Shown here: positions 1-9,715 of the stretch, piece after piece
Position numbering within the stretch: position 1 is the stretch's first letter
How the letters are laid out: each line of letters begins with the position of its first letter
From: Dama dama
Lineage: Eukaryota; Chordata; Mammalia; Artiodactyla; Cervidae
Length of the DNA: 64,000 nucleotides
Direction: 5' to 3'
Assembly: GCF_033118175.1 (NCBI RefSeq)
Contig: NW_026870965.1
Coordinates: 620,001 to 684,000, forward strand
Made by a program: the position numbers and the translations under genes
Notes under the pieces: model-generated
The model's input: the letters and a program-made list of their open reading frames with translations, nothing else
What the model was told of the DNA's origin: nothing
Databases searched by the model: none

Positions 1-49
1 CTGGATCTCGGAGGGCCTCGTCAGAGGGAAGGGACCAGTAAGGGGCTGG
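1..49 (+). repeat. Partial monomer at left edge
   Basis: This is the 3' tail of a monomer cut by the window edge. It contains the conserved GGCCTCGTCAGAGGGAAGGG and ends just before the GGATGCCCAAG anchor. Its first bases read CTGGATCTCGGAGGG where most copies have GGAGCTCAGAGGG, so it is a diverged copy. Confidence 0.9.
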
Positions 50-263
50 ATGCCCAAGACGTCTTTGGCCCAGCAGCCTCAGGGCAGCAGGGAGAGCAAG
101 AGGCCCAACTTGCCCCTAGGGCGGCTCTGCCCCTTCCCACACAGGCGGCCAACCCAGCAGCTGCCTGACAGACTCTGGCTCCCCCAAGCTCTCTGCCGGT
201 GCAGGGGACAGGTACAGACGTGGGCATGTGGTTCTGCCTTGGCCTGGGAGTGTGTTCCCCCTG

Positions 264-289
264 CCTTGCCCCCAGGCTCAGGGGCAAGG
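264..289. repeat. Inverted repeat 1 (9-bp stem), representative copy
   Basis: CCTTGCCCC at 264-272 and its exact complement GGGGCAAGG at 281-289 flank an 8-nt loop (CAGGCTCA). The element recurs once per ordinary monomer. Subtypes reading CCTGGCCCC carry one mismatch in the stem. The right arm overlaps the start of the 129-bp module, so the expansion breakpoint lies in this hairpin arm. Confidence 0.85.
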
Positions 290-415
290 GCCCAGGGAGA
301 GCACCACCCCGAAGCGCTTTTCTCCCGGGCTTGGGAGCATTGTGCGAGCCTGGCGTGAACAGTGGGCGGGAGTGTTTGCAAACAGGACTTTGGAGGCAGC
401 CGGGGAGGTCTTCCA
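287..415 (+). repeat. 129-bp module inside the ordinary monomer (progenitor of the arrays)
   Basis: This segment runs from AGGGCCC to GTCTTCCA. It contains the AAGCGCTT palindrome, the SmaI-type CCCGGG, GGGCGGGAGTG (a GC-box-like core) and the CENP-B-like 17-mer at 389-405. Every ordinary monomer has exactly one copy. The same segment is repeated in tandem about 32, 31 and 12 times in arrays 1, 2 and 3. Its length equals 43 codons. Confidence 0.92.
389..405 (+). promoter_or_regulatory. CENP-B-box-like motif, one mismatch (representative copy)
   Basis: The known CENP-B box core is NTTCGNNNNANNCGGGN. This site reads TTTGGAGGCAGCCGGGG. It matches eight of the nine fixed bases and differs only in having G for the C of TTCG. 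The same 17-mer is the commonest form in ordinary monomers and in the 129-bp arrays, which suggests about 150 sites in the window, although many copies have further substitutions (for example AGACGGGG or TTGCAGGC). Whether the TTGG form binds CENP-B is unknown. Confidence 0.5.
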
Positions 416-450
416 GTGGGAGAGGGCCGGTTGTGCTCAGAGGCCCCACA

Positions 451-489
451 GGCCAGGGGCAGGACCCAGCAGGGCCCCTGCCCCTGGCC
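451..489. repeat. Inverted repeat 2 (13-bp perfect stem), representative copy
   Basis: GGCCAGGGGCAGG at 451-463 and CCTGCCCCTGGCC at 477-489 are exact reverse complements, with a 13-nt loop at 464-476. The element is present once in each ordinary monomer and is absent from the amplified 129-bp subunits. Subtypes with GTCCCTGCCCCTGGCAGCC keep an 11-bp stem. It is the strongest hairpin or cruciform candidate in the repeat. Confidence 0.88.
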
Positions 490-617
490 AGCCTTGCCCA
501 GACCTTCCTGGCCTCCGGGGGTACTGCCCCACCAAGGGGAAGACTCTGGGGACTGGATCCAGACATGCCCGTGCGCCTCCACTGGCTCATCCCCGCTGGT
601 GCCTTTCCCCTGGGCCT

Positions 618-635
618 AGGCCTCGGTTGAGGCCT
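618..635. repeat. Inverted repeat 4, AGGCCTC-GGTT-GAGGCCT, representative copy
   Basis: A 7-bp perfect stem surrounds the 4-nt loop GGTT, and each arm contains an AGGCCT (StuI) palindrome. It is conserved in most monomers. Some copies carry GGTTTAGGCCT (for example near 4035, 5399 and 20295) or AGGCCTAGGTT (near 1303, 41888 and 58308), which break one pair. Confidence 0.85.
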
Positions 636-732
636 CCTTGGAGAGGAGGTTGCTGGCAGGGGCTGTCTCCACACTGCAAGGTACTGGAGCTCAGAGGGCC
701 TCGTCAGAGGGAAGGGACCAGCAAGGGGCTGG

Positions 733-2095
733 ATGCCCAAGACCTCTTTGGCCCAGCAGCCTCAGGGCAGCAGGGAGAGCAAGAGGCCCAACTTGCCCCT
801 AGGTCGGCTCTGCCCCTTCGCACACAGGCGGCCAGCCCAGCAGCTGCCTGACAGACTCTGGCTCCCCCCAGCTTTCTGACGGTGGAGGGGGCAGAAACAG
901 ACGTGTGCATGTGGTTCTGCCTTGGTCTGGGACTGTGGATCCCCTGCCTGGCCCCCAGGCTCAGGGGCAAGGTCCTGGAGAGACCACCACCCCGAAGCGC
1001 TTTTCTCCCGGGCTTGGGATCATTGTGCGCGCCTGGCGGGAACACTGGGCGGGAGTGCTTGCAAACCGGCCTTCGGAGGCAGCCGGGGAGGTCTTCCAGT
1101 GGGAGAGGGCCGGTTGTGCTCAGAGGCCCCACAGGCCAGGGGCAGGACCCAGCAGGGCCCCTTCCCCTGGCCAGCCTTGCCCAGACCTTCCTGGCCTCCG
1201 GGGGTACTGCCCCACCAAGGGGCAGTCTGCGGGGACAGGGTCCAGACATTCACGGGCGCCTCCCCTGGCTCAACCCCGCTGGTGCCTTTCCCCTGGGCCT
1301 AGGCCTAGGTTGAGGCCTCCTTGGAGAGGAGATTGCTGGCAGGTGCTGTCTCCACACTGCAAGGTGCTGGAGCTCGGAGGGCCTCGTCAGAGGGAAGGGA
1401 CCAGTAAGGGGCTGGATGCCCAAGACGTCTTTGGCCCAGCAGCCTCAGGGCAGCAGGGAGAGCAAGAGGCCCAACTTGCCCCTAGGTCGGCTCTGCCCCT
1501 TCCCACACAGGCGGCCAGCCCAGCACCTGCCTGAGAGACTCTGGCTCCCCCGAGCTCTCTGCCGCTGCAGGGGACAGGAACAGACGTGTGCATGTGGTTC
1601 TGCCTTGGTCTGGGAGAGTGTTCCCCCTGCCTTGCCCACAGGCTCAGGGGCAAGGGCCCGGAGAGAGCACCACCTCGAAGTGCTTTTCTCCCGGGCTTGG
1701 GAGCATTGTGCGTGCCTGGCGGGAACAGCGGGCAGGAGTGTTGGCAAACTGGCCTTTGGAGGCAGCTGGGGAGCTCTTCCAGCGGGAGAGGGCCGGTTGT
1801 GCTCAGAGGCCCTACAGGCAAGGGGCAGGATCCAGCAGGGCCCCTGCCCCTGGCCAGCCTTGCCCAGACCTTCCTGGCCTCCGGGGGTTCCCCACCAAGG
1901 GGCAGGCTGCGGGGACTGGGTCCAGACATGCCCGGGCGCCTCCCCAGGCTCATCCCCGCTGGTGCCTTTCCCCTGGGCCTAGGCCTCGGTTGAGGCCTCC
2001 TTGGAGAGGAGGTTGCTGGCAGGGGCTGTCTCCACACTGCAAGGTGCTGGAGCTCAGAGGGCCTCGTCAGAGGGAAGGGACAAGCAAGGGGCTGG
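733..2095 (+). repeat. Two-monomer haplotype block, copy 1 of 3
   Basis: These two consecutive monomers share private variants with 41315-42679 and 57737-59101. The shared variants include GGATCATTGTGCGCGCC, ACATTCACGGGCGCC, GAGATTGCTGGCAGGTG, CCTGAGAGACTC and GGGGAGCTCTTCCAGC. The upstream half of the 733 unit differs from the other two copies in places (it has GGCAGAAACAG and CTTCGGAGG), so the block is mosaic. Confidence 0.75.
1207..1225. repeat. Inverted repeat 3, CTGCCCC-ACCAA-GGGGCAG, representative copy
   Basis: A 7-bp perfect stem with a 5-nt loop, present in nearly every ordinary monomer between inverted repeats 2 and 4. The copy in the first monomer (near 524-542) has a mutated right arm (GGGGAAG). 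Copies reading TACTACCCC lose one pair. Confidence 0.85.
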
Positions 2096-5000
2096 ATGCC
2101 CAAGACCTCTTTGGCCCAGCAGCCTCAGGGCAGCAGGGAGAGCAAGAGGCCCAACTTGCCCCTAGGTCGGCTCTGCCCCTTCCCACACAGGCGGCCAGCC
2201 CAGCAGCTGCCTGACAGACTCTGGCTCCCCCGAGCTCTCTGCCGGTGCAGGGGGCAGGAACAGACGTGTTCATGTCTTTCTGTCTTGGCCTGGGAGTGTG
2301 TTCCCCCTGCCTGGCCCCCAGTCTCAGGGGCAAGGGCCCGGAGAGAGCACCACCCCGAAGCGCTTTTCTCCCGGGCTTGGGAGCATTGTGCGTGCCTGGC
2401 GGGAACAGCGGGCGGGAGTGCTTGCAAACCGGCCTTTGGAGGCAGACGGGGAGGTCTTCCAGCGGGAGAGTGCCGATTGTGCTCAGACGCCCCACAGGCC
2501 AGGGGCAGGACCCAGCGCTGTCCCTGCCCCTGGCAGCCTTGCACAGACTTTCCTGGCCTCCGGGGGTACTGCCCCACCAAGGGGCAGGCTGCGGGGACTG
2601 GGTCCAGACATGCCCGGGCGCCTCCCCAGGCTCATCCCCGCTGGTGCCTTTCCCCTGGGCCTAGGCCTCGGTTGAGGCCTCATTGGAGAGGAGGTTGCTG
2701 GCAGGGGCTGTCTCCACACTGCAAGGTGCTGGAGCTCAGAGGGCCTCGTCAGAGGGAAGGGACCAGCAAGGGGCTGGATGCCCAAGACCTCTTTGGCCCA
2801 GCAGCCTCAGGGCAGCAGGGAGAGGAAGAGGCCCAACTTGCCCCTAGGTCGGCTCTGCCCCTTCCCACACAGGCGGCCAGCCCAGCAGCTGCCTGACAGA
2901 CTCTGGCTCCCCCGAGCTCTCTCCCCGTGCAGGGGTCAGGAACAGACGTGTGCATGTGGTTTTGCCTTGGTCTGGGAGTGTGGACCCACTGACTGGCCCC
3001 CAGGCTCAGGGGCAAGGGCCCGGAGAGAGCAACACCCCGAAGCGCTTTTCTCCCGGGCTTGGGAGCACTGTGCGTGCCTGGCGGGAACAGCGGGCGGGAG
3101 TGTTGGCAAACTGGCCTTTGGAGGCAGCCGGGGAGGTCTTCCAGTGGGAGAGGGCCGGTTGTGCTCAGAGGCCCCACAGGCCAGGGGCAGGACCCAGCAG
3201 GGCCCCTGCCCCTGGCCAGCCTTGCCCAGACCTTCCTGGCCTCCGGGGGTACTGCCCCACCAAGGGGCAGGCTGCGGGGACTGGGTCCAGACATGCCCGG
3301 GCGCCTCCCCAGGCTCATCCCCGCTGGTGCCTTTCCCCTGGTCCTAGGCCTCGGTTGAGGCCTCCTTGGAGAGGAGGTTGCTGGCAGGGGCTGTCTCCAC
3401 ACTGCAAGGTGCTGGAGCTCAGAGGGCCTCGTCAGTGGGAAGGGACAAGCAAGGGGCTGGATGCCCAAGACCTCTTTGGCCCAGCAGCCTCAGGGCAGCA
3501 GGGAGAGCAAGAGGCCCAACTTGCCCCTAGGTCGGCTCTGCCCCTTCCCACACAGGCGGCCAGCCCAGCAGCTGCCTGACAGACTCTGGCTCCCCCGAGC
3601 TCTCTGCCGGTGCAGGGGGCAGGAACAGACGTGTGCATGTGGTTCTGCCTTGGCCTGGGAGTGTGGACCCCCTGCCTGGCCCTCAGGCTCAGGGGCAAGG
3701 GCCCGGAGAGAGCACCACCCGAAAGCGCTTTTCTCCCGGGCTTGGGAGCATTGTGCGTGCCTGGCGGGAACAGCGGGCGGGAGTGCTTGCAAACCGGCCT
3801 TTAGAGGCAGACGGGGAGGTCTTCCAGCGGGAGAGTGCCGGTTGTGCTCAGACGCCCCACAGGCCAGGGGCATGACCCAGCGCTGTCCCTGCAACTGGCA
3901 GCCTTGCAGAGACCTTCCTGGCCTCCGGGGGTACTACCCCACCACGGGGCAGGCTGCGGGGACTGGGTCCAGACATGCCCGGCCGCCTCCCCAGGCTCAT
4001 CCCCGCTGGTGCCTTTCCCCTGGGCCTAGGCCTCGGTTTAGGCCTCCTTGGAGAGGAGGTTGCTGGCAGTGGCTGTCTCCACACTGCAAGGTGCTGGAGC
4101 TCAGAGGGCCTCGTCAGAGGGAAGGGACCAGCAAGGGGCTGGATGCCCAAGACCTCTTTGGCCCAGCAGCCTCAGGGCAGCAGGGAGAGGAAGAGGCCCA
4201 ACTTGCCCCTAGGTCGGCTCTGCCCCTTCCCACACAGGCAGCCAACCCAGCAGCTGCCTGACAGACTCTGGCTCCCCCGAGCTCTCTGCCGGTGCAGGGG
4301 TCAGAAACAGACGTGTGCATGTGGTTCTGCCTTGGTCTGGGAGTGTGGTCCCACTGCCTCGACCCCAGGCTCAGGGGCAAGGGCCCGGAGAGAGCAACAC
4401 CCCGAAGCGCTTTTCTCCCGGGCTTGGGAGCATTGTGCGTGCCTGGCGGGAACAGCGGGCGGGAGTGTTAGCAAACCGGCCTTTGGAGGCAGCCGGGGAG
4501 GTCTTCCAGTGGGAGAGGGCCGGTTGTGCTCAGAGGCCCCACAGGCCAGGGGCAGGACCCAGCAGGGCCCCTGCCCCTGGCCAGCCGTGCCCGACCTTCC
4601 TGGCCTCCGGGGGTACTGCCCCACCAAGGGGCAGGCTGCGGGGACTGGGTCCAGACATGCCCGTGCGCCTCCACTGGCTCATCCCCGCTGGTGCCTTTCC
4701 CCTGGGCCTAGGCCTCGGTTGAGGCCTCCTTGGAGAGGAGGTTGCTGGCAGGGGCTGTCTCCACACTGCAAGGTGCTGGAGCTCAGAGGGCCTCGTCAGA
4801 GGGAAGGGACCAGCAAGGGGCTGGATGCCCAAGACCTCTTTGGCCCAGCAGCCTCAGGGCAGCAGGGAGAGCAAGAGGCCCAACTTGCCCCTAGGTAGGC
4901 TCTGCCCCTTCTCACACAGGCGGCCAGCCCAGCAGCTGCCTGACAGACTCTGGCTCCCCCCAGCTCTCTGCCGGTGCAGGGGGCAGGAACAGACGTGTGC

Positions 5001-8000
5001 ATGTGGTTCTGCCTTGGCCTGGGAGTGTGGACCCCCTGCCTGGCCCCCAGGCTCAGGGGCAAGGGCCCGGAGAGAGCACCAACCCGAGAGCTTTTCTCCC
5101 GGGCTTGGGAGCATTGTGCGCGCCTGGCGGGAACAGTGGGCGGGAGTGCTTGCTAACCGGCCTTTGGAGGCAGCCGGGGAGGTCTTCCAGCGGGAGAGGG
5201 CCGGTTGTGCTCAGAGGCCCCACAGGCCAGGGGCAGGACCCAGCAAGTCCCCTGCCGCTGGCCAGCCTTTCCCAGACCTTCCTGGCCTCAGGAGGTACTG
5301 CCCCACCAAGGGGCAGGCTGCGGGGACTGGGTCCAGACATGCCCAGGCGCTTCCCCAGGCTCATCCCCACTGGTGCCTTTCCCCTGGGCCTAGGCCTCGG
5401 TTTAGGCATCCTTGGAGAGGAGGTTGCTGGCAGGGGCTGTCTCCACACTGCAAGGTGCTGGAGCTCAGAGGGCCTCGTCAGAGGGAAGGGACCAGCAAGG
5501 GGCTCGATGCCCAAGACCTCTTTGGCCCAGCAGCCTCAGGGAAGCAGGGAGAGCAAGGGGCCCAACTTGCCCCTAGGTCGGTACTGCCCCTTCCCACACA
5601 GGCGGCCAGCCCAGCAGCTGCCTGACAGACTCTGGGTCCCCCGAGCTCTCTGCCGGTGCATGGGCAGATCAGACGTGTGCATGTGGTTCTGCCTTGGCCT
5701 GGGAGGGTGGACACCCTGCCTTGCCCCCAGGCTCAGGGGCAAGGGCCCGGAGACAGCACCACCCCGAAGCGCTTTTCTCCCGGGCTTGGGAGCATTGTGC
5801 ACGCCTGCTGGGAACAGTGGGCGGGAGCGCTTGCAAACCAGCCTTTGGAGGCAGCCGGGGAGGTCTTCCAGTGGGAGAGGGCCGGTTGTGCTCAGAGGCC
5901 CCACAGGCCAGGGGCAGGACCCAGCAGGTCCCCTGCCCCTGGCCAGCCTTGCCCAGACCTTCCTGGCCTCCGGGTGTACTGCCCCACCAAGGGGCAGGCT
6001 GCGGGGACTGGGTCCAGACATGCCCGGGCGCCTCCCCAGGCTCATCCCCGCTGGTGCCTTTCCCCTGGGCCTAGGCCTCGGTTGAGGCCTCCTTGGAGAG
6101 GAGGTTGCTGGCAGGGGCTGTCTCCACACTGCAAGGTGCTGGAGCTCAGAGGGCCTCATCAGAGGGAAGGGACCAGCAAGGGGCTGGATGCCCAAGACCT
6201 CTTTGGCCCAGCAGCCTCAGGGCAGCAGGGAGAGCAAGAGGCCCAACTTGCCCCTAGGTCGGCTCTGCCCCTTCCCATACAGGCAGCCAGCCCAGCAGCA
6301 GCCTGGCAGTCTCTGGCTCCCCTGAGCTCTCTGCCGGTGTAGGGGGCAGGAACAGACGTGTGCATGTCGTTCTCCCTTGGCCTGGGAGTGGTTTCCACCT
6401 GCCTGGCCCCCAGGCTCAGGGGCAAGGGCCCGAGGAGAGCACCACCCCGAAGCGCTTTTCTCCCGGGCTTGGGAGCATTGTGCGTGCCTGGCGGGAACAG
6501 CGGGTGGGAGTGCTTGCAAACAGGCCTTTGGAGGCAGACGGGGAGGTCTTCCAGCGGGAGAGTGCTGGTTGTGCTCAGACGCCCCACAGGCCAGGGGCAG
6601 GACCCAGCAGTGTCCCTGCCCCTGGCAGCCTTGCCCAGACCTTCCTGACCTCCGGGGGTACTGCCCCACCAAGGGGCAGGCTGCGGGGACTGGGTCCAGA
6701 CATGCCCGAGCGCCTCCCCAGGCTCATCCCCGCTGGTGCCTTTCCCCTAGGCCTAGGCCTCGGTTGAGGCCGCCTTGGAGAGGAGGTTGCTGGCAGGGGC
6801 TGTCTCCACACTGCAAGGTGCTGGAGCTCAGAGGGCCTCATCAGAGGGAAGGGACCAGCAAGGGGCTGGATGCCCAAAACCTCTTTGGCCCAGCAGCCTC
6901 AGGGCAGCAGGGAGAGCAAGAGGCCCAACTTGCCCCTAGGTCGGCTCTGCCCCTTTCCACACAGGCCGCCAACCCAGCAGCTGCCTGGCATACTCTGGCT
7001 CCCCCGAGCTCTCTGCCGGTGCAGGGACCAGGAACAGACGTTTGCATGTGGTTCTGCCTTGGCCTGGGAGTGTGTTCCCCCTGCATTGCCCCCAGGCTCA
7101 GGGGCAAGGGCCCGGTGAGAGCACCACCCCGAAGCGCTTTTCTCCCGGGCTTGGGAGCATTGTGCGTGCCTGGCGGGAACAGCGGGCATGAGTTCTTGCA
7201 AACTGTCCTTTGGAGGCAGCCGGGGAGGTCTTCCAAGGGCCCGGACTGATCACCACCCCAAAATGCTTTTCTCCCGGGCTTGGGAGCATTGTGCGCGGCT
7301 GTCGGGACCAGCGGACATGACTGCTTGCAAACCGGCCTTTGGAGGCAGCCCGGGAGGTCTTCCAAGTGCCCGGAGAGAGCACTACCCCAAAATGCTTTTC
7401 TTCCGGGCTTGGGAGCATTGTGTGCGCGTGGCGGGAACAGCAGGCAGGAGTGCTTGCAAACCGGCCTTTGGAGGCAGCCGGGGAGGTCTTCCAAGGGCCC
7501 GGATAGAGCACCACCTCGAAGCGCTTTTCTCTCGGGTTTTGGAGCATTGTGTGCGGCTGGTGGGACAGCGGGAGGGAATTCTTGCAAACCGGCCTTTGGC
7601 GGCAGCCAGAGAATTCTTCCAAGGGCGCGGAGAGAGCACCACCCCGAAGCGCTTTTCTCCGGGGTTTTGGAACATTGTGTGTGCCTGGCGGGAACAGCGA
7701 GTGGGAATGCTTGCAACCGGCCTTTGGGGGCAGCCGGGGAGGTCCTCCATGGTCCCTGAGAGAACACCACCCCGAAGCGCTTTTCTCACGGTCTTGGGAG
7801 CATTGTGCGTGGCTGGCGGGAACAGCGGGCATGAGTGCTTGCAAACTGTCCTTTGGAGGCAGCCGGGGAGGTCTTCCAAGGGCCGGACTGATCACCACCC
7901 CAAAATGCTTTTCTCTCGGGCTTGGGAGCATTGTGCGCGGCTGTCGGGAACAACGGACATGAATGCTTGCAAACCGGCCTTTGGAGGCAGCCCGGGAGGT

Positions 8001-8156
8001 CTTCCAAGGGCCCGGAGAGAGCACCACCCCAAAATGCTTTTCTCCCGGGCTTGGGAGCATTGTGCGTGGCTGGTGGAAGCAGCGGGAATGAGTACTTACA
8101 AACCGTCCTTTGGAGGCAGCCGGGGAGGTCTTGAAAGTGCCCGGAGAGAGCACCAC

Positions 8157-8690
8157 CCGAAGCGCTTTTCTCCCGGGCTTGGGAGCATTGTGCGCGGCTG
8201 GCGGGAACAGCAGGCAGGACTGCTTGCAAACTGGCCTTTGGAGGCAACCGGGGAGGTCTTCCAAGGGCCCGGAGTGAGCACCACCCCAAAATGCTTTTCT
8301 CCCGGGCTTGGGAGCATTGTGCGCGGCTGGTGGGAACAACGGGCATGAGTGCTTGCAAACCGGCCTTTGGAGGCAGCCGGGGACGTCTCCCAAGGGCCCG
8401 GAGAGAGCACCACCCCGAAGCGCTTTTCTCCCGGGCTTGGGAGCATTGTGCGCGGCTGGCGGGAACAGCAGGCAGGACTGCTTGCAAACTGGCCTTTGGA
8501 GGCAGCCGGGGAGGTCTTCCAAGGGCCCGGAGTGAGCACCACCCCAAAATGCTTTTCTCCCGGGCTTGGGAGCATTGTGCGCGGCTGGTGGGAACAACGG
8601 GCATGAGTGCTTGCAAACCGGCCTTTGGAGGCAGCCGGGGACGTCTTCCAAGGGCCCGGAGAGATCACCACCCCGAAGCACTTTTCTCCC
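8157..8690 (+). repeat. Dimeric higher-order repeat (258 bp) inside array 1
   Basis: Subunits alternate between the GAAGCGC class and the AAAATGC class. The private variant CAGGCAGGACTGC recurs at 8211 and 8469, exactly 258 bp apart. GGGAACAACGGGCATGAG also recurs about 258 bp apart (near 8332 and 8590). This indicates amplification of a two-subunit segment after the two classes diverged. Confidence 0.8.
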
Positions 8691-9715
8691 GGGCTTGGGA
8701 GCATTGTGTGTGGCTGGCGGGAACAGCAGGAAGGAGTCCTTGCAAACCGGCCTTTGGAGGCAGCCGGGGAGGTCTTCCAAGGGCCTGTAGAGAGCACCAC
8801 CCCGAAGCGCTTTTCTCCCGGGCTTGGGAGTATTGTGCGCGGGTGGCGGGAACAGCAGGCAGGAGTGCTTGAAAACCGGCCTTTGCAGGCAGCCGGGGAG
8901 GTTTTTCAGGGCCCGGTGTGAGCACCACCCCAAAAAGCTTTTCTCCCGGGCTTGGGAGCATTGTGCACGGCTGGTGGGAACAGCGGGCATGAGTGCTTGC
9001 AAACTGGCCACTGGAGGCAGCCGGGGAGGTCTTCCAAGTGCCTGTAGAGAGCACCACCCCAAAATGCTTCTCTCCCGGGCTTGGGAGCATTGTGCGTGGC
9101 TGGCGGGAACAGCAGGAAGGAGTCCTTGCAAACAGGCCTTTGGAGGCAGCCGGGGAGGTCTTCCAAGGGCCTGTAGAGAGCATCACCCCGAAGCGCTTTT
9201 CTCCCGGGCTTGGGAGCATTGTGCGCAGGTGGCGGGAACAGCAGGCAGGAGTGCTTGAAAACTGGCCTTTGGAGGCAGCCGGGGAGGTCTTCCAGGGCCC
9301 GGTGTGAGCACCACCCCAAAAAGCTTTTCTCCCGGGCTTGGGAGCATTGTGCGCGGCTGGTGGGAACAGCGGACATGAGTGCTTGCAAACTGGCCATTGG
9401 AGGCAGCCGGGGAGGTCTTCCAAGGGCCCGGAGTGAGCACCACCCCAAAATGCTTTTCTCCCGGGCTTGGGAGCATTGTGCGTGGCTGGCGGGAACAGCA
9501 GGAAGGAGTCCTTGCAAACCGGCCTTTGGAGGCAGCCGGGGAGGTCTTCCAAGGGCCTGTAGAGAGCACCACCCCGAAGCGCTTTTCTCCCGCGCTTGGG
9601 AGCATTCTGCGCGGGTGGCGGGAACAGCAGGCAGGAGTGCTTGAAAACCGTCCTTTGGAGGCAGCCGGGGAGGTCTTCCAGGGCCCGGTGTGAGCACCAC
9701 CCCAAAATGCTTTTC
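8690..9715 (+). repeat. Trimeric higher-order repeat (about 386 bp) inside array 1
   Basis: Three variant subunits recur in fixed order. The first has CAGGAAGGAGTCC, seen at about 8728, 9114 and 9500. The second has CAGGCAGGAGTGCTTGAAAAC. The third has CGGGCATGAG or CGGACATGAG with AAACTGGCCA. The spacing is 386 bp, three subunits. A further CAGGAAGGAG copy at about 9757 is only two subunits on, so the trimer pattern breaks there. Confidence 0.8.

Larger units (their letters stand above)
1..7106 (+). repeat. Monomer block I: 10 complete 682-bp units plus part units
   Basis: Anchor ATGs (inside GGATGCCCAAG) fall at 50, 733, 1416, 2096, 2778, 3461, 4143, 4825, 5507, 6188 and 6870, giving spacings of 680-683 bp. 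The 680-bp unit (1416-2095) carries a 3-bp deletion where others read GGGGGTACTGCCCC. Diagnostic variants show the units are of different subtypes. GGACAGGTACAG occurs near 205. AGAGCAACACC occurs near 3027 and 4391. The GATCAGACG subtype occurs near 5667. The subtype with CAGCAGCCTGGCAGTCTC occurs near 6300. The last unit (from 6870) runs into array 1. Confidence 0.96.

Noticed and set aside
130..146. CCTTCCCACACAGG as a 3' splice acceptor
   Set aside because: The tract is short and there is no matching donor in nearly all monomers. It is conserved simply because the monomer is conserved.
375..405. GGGCGGG as an Sp1 site and promoter
   Set aside because: A GC-box core is expected often in sequence this GC-rich. 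No TATA box, initiator or transcript evidence accompanies it.
524..570. G-quadruplex from GGGGG, GGGG, GGGG and GGG runs around CTGCGGGGACTGGG
   Set aside because: The loops between runs are about 14 and 8 nt, longer than usual, and the same G-runs pair with C-runs in inverted repeat 3. Support is weak.
1066..1084. CTTCGGAGGCAGCCGGGG as a CENP-B box
   Set aside because: TTCG is present, but the spacing to A..CGGG is one base too long, so the core does not align without an insertion.
2096..2896. 266-codon frame recurring in many monomers as a candidate macrosatellite gene (DUX4-like)
   Set aside because: No homeodomain or other recognisable fold is visible. The frame runs past one monomer into the next and is broken in many copies by small indels.
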